Below, piece after piece: positions 62,762 to 64,000 of a stretch of 64,000 nt of DNA (position 1 is its first letter; every line of letters begins with the position of its first letter). Source of the DNA: Magnetococcales bacterium (GTDB lineage Bacteria; Pseudomonadota; Magnetococcia; Magnetococcales; JADFYX01). A program made the translations under genes and the position numbers. The notes under the pieces were generated by a model. The model was not told where the DNA came from. It did no database searches and saw nothing but the letters and a program-made list of their open reading frames with translations. The stretch covers positions 1 through 64,000 of the forward strand of contig PEAM01000010.1 of assembly GCA_002753565.1 (NCBI GenBank), read 5' to 3'.

Positions 62762-64000
62762 GCTGGATGGCCAAACTGTATGCAACCTATGAAGCGGGAA
62801 TACGCCTTGATCTGGATGGTGAAGAGCCATTAATGCCCATAAGCCACTCCATTCAAAATGCCCACATCCACCTGACCCTTAACGAAGCGGGGCAGCTGCT
62901 GCGTGCCGAAGCGGTCGAAAAAATGGCCGTCATGCTCCCAGCCACAGAAAAATCGGCTGGTCGTACCAGTAATGAAGCGCCCCACGCATTGGCTGATAAA
63001 CTGCAATATGTAGCAGCTGACTACCTTGCCTTTGGTGGAATCAAAAAAAGCTATTATGCCGGCTATCAACAACAGCTTCGCGGGTGGTGCCAATCCCCTT
63101 TCAACCATCCCAAGGCAGAAGCGGTACTGCGCTATATCGAGAAGGGGCGGGTTATCGCTGATTTGGTTGACCAGGGGGTGGTTTTTCTCGATGAAGCGGG
63201 GAAACTGCTCCAGCGATGGTCTGGAGACGATGTCCCACGGCTCTTTAAATCTCTTCCAAAACAGAGCGGTATCACAGACCAGGGAGCAGCCTTGGTCTGT
63301 TGGAGTGTCGAAATAAGCAGGGAGCCTGAATCCCGCAGTTGGGTTGATCCTGACCTGCAGCAGAGCTGGGTGGACTATCAAGCCAGTCAGGGCAGTGATA
63401 CAGGTCTCTGTTATATAACCGGTCAACAGTTGCCCCTAGCCACCAGCCATCCCGCCAAGCTACGCCATTCGGGAGATGGTGCCAAGCTTGTCTCCGCAAA
63501 CGATGAAAGAGGATTTACCTTTCGTGGTCGCTTTCACCATTCAAACGAGTCAGCCGCCATCGGTTTCGATGTCACCCAAAAAGCCCATAACGCCTTGCGC
63601 TGGCTCATCAACCGCCAAGGGTTTCGCAACGGCGAGCAAGTCTGGGTTTGCTGGGCAGTCTCTGGCAAGCCGATCCCAGAGGTGACAGTCAGTAGTTTGG
63701 AGTGGCATCTCGACGACTTGGCCATTCAAGAGCCCACCCCCCCAGAGTCCAACCACAACCAGCCGCCTGCCATCCTCCACAGTCGTAATCTGGGGGCGCA
63801 GTTTGCTCATCAACTTAACCGTTATCTGGCCGGTTATCGGGCCAAGCTCCATCCCACCGACGAGATCGTCATCTTGGGGCTGGATTCAGCTACACCTGGA
63901 CGCATGAGCATCATCTATTACAGAGAGTTTTTGGCTGAGGCATTTCTCAACCGACTACACGACTGGCACCTGCATTTTTCGTGGTATCAACGTCACACCC
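62758..64000 (+). CDS. cas8c: Type I-C Cas8c (Csd1), partial at the right edge
   Basis: An open frame from ATG 62758 to the end of the window (414 codons, no stop reached). It matches the large subunit of type I-C Cascade (Csd1), which recognises the PAM. Family features are MAKLYATYEAG at the start, KLQYVAADYLAFGG around residue 80-95, LCYITGQQLPLATSHPAKLR, then GFTFRGRFHHSNESAAIGFD and KAHNALRWLINRQGF. The end, together with cas7, cas4, cas1, cas2 and the array, lies outside the window. It overlaps cas5c by four bases. Confidence 0.93.
   Translation, partial: MSWMAKLYATYEAGIRLDLDGEEPLMPISHSIQNAHIHLTLNEAGQLLRAEAVEKMAVMLPATEKSAGRTSNEAPHALADKLQYVAADYLAFGGIKKSYYAGYQQQLRGWCQSPFNHPKAEAVLRYIEKGRVIADLVDQGVVFLDEAGKLLQRWSGDDVPRLFKSLPKQSGITDQGAALVCWSVEISREPESRSWVDPDLQQSWVDYQASQGSDTGLCYITGQQLPLATSHPAKLRHSGDGAKLVSANDERGFTFRGRFHHSNESAAIGFDVTQKAHNALRWLINRQGFRNGEQVWVCWAVSGKPIPEVTVSSLEWHLDDLAIQEPTPPESNHNQPPAILHSRNLGAQFAHQLNRYLAGYRAKLHPTDEIVILGLDSATPGRMSIIYYREFLAEAFLNRLHDWHLHFSWYQRHT

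Overview
This window comes from a Gram-negative bacterium, most likely a proteobacterium of intermediate GC. It carries outer-membrane lipoproteins, a Mrp/complex-I-type membrane machine, an AprMBA sulfite/APS pathway, cytochrome c' and many two-component proteins. Together these suggest a sulfur-oxidising, respiring or facultatively microaerobic organism. A Magnetococcales-like or gammaproteobacterial origin would fit (DUF2333, QEGLA-family protein, aprMBA order, palindrome-rich intergenic blocks), but no rRNA or marker gene here settles it. No tRNA, rRNA or CRISPR array was recognised.

Layout. 0-16 kb: glutamate dehydrogenase, a RelA/SpoT-type alarmone synthetase, then mostly membrane and stress functions (ZntB-like transporter, TerB-like protein, a very large MscS channel, cytidylate-kinase-like protein, CPA2 antiporter with RCK domain, HtpX protease, DUF2333, SLC13 permease, DUF21 protein). 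16-25 kb, minus strand: a HExxxH (QEGLA) protein with an M14 deacylase; a signalling block of hybrid histidine kinase, histidine kinase, small unknown protein and a stand-alone B12-binding protein with the CarH-type cap motif; an IsdG-like monooxygenase; and an unusual VOC-CBS fusion. 25-29 kb: cytochrome c' and a convergent cytochrome b561, then a PocR-PAS-PAS hybrid kinase.

29.3-39.9 kb is the most striking part: one tight operon in the gene order of archaeal MBX/MBS complexes (MrpE, F, G, DUF4040, MbhE-MnhB fusion, MrpC, two fused MrpD-type antiporter subunits, NuoH, NuoB, NuoC, NuoD-like), ending in a ferredoxin domain fused to a GltD/NfnL-type flavoprotein. The large subunit has lost the residues needed for NiFe and also lacks the usual quinone-site His and Tyr, so it is predicted to be neither a hydrogenase nor a classical complex I. 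A ferritin-like protein follows.

40-50 kb: small housekeeping genes (YaiI, zinc ribbon, ArfB, YheU, LysE), a methyltransferase, a cold-shock protein with a long leader, Tex, and a set of small envelope proteins (DUF3012, OmpA, a truncated PA2779-like ORF, DUF3309, DUF3185) beside a Crp/Fnr regulator. 50-56 kb: methyltransferase, small basic protein, SlyD-type isomerase, an unknown protein and aprMBA. 56-59 kb looks accessory: a CelD-like GNAT protein, an AT-rich stretch with a perfect DnaA box and dyads, a VRR-NUC nuclease and a RutE-like nitroreductase. From 59.6 kb to the end a type I-C CRISPR-Cas operon begins (cas3, cas5c, partial cas8c).
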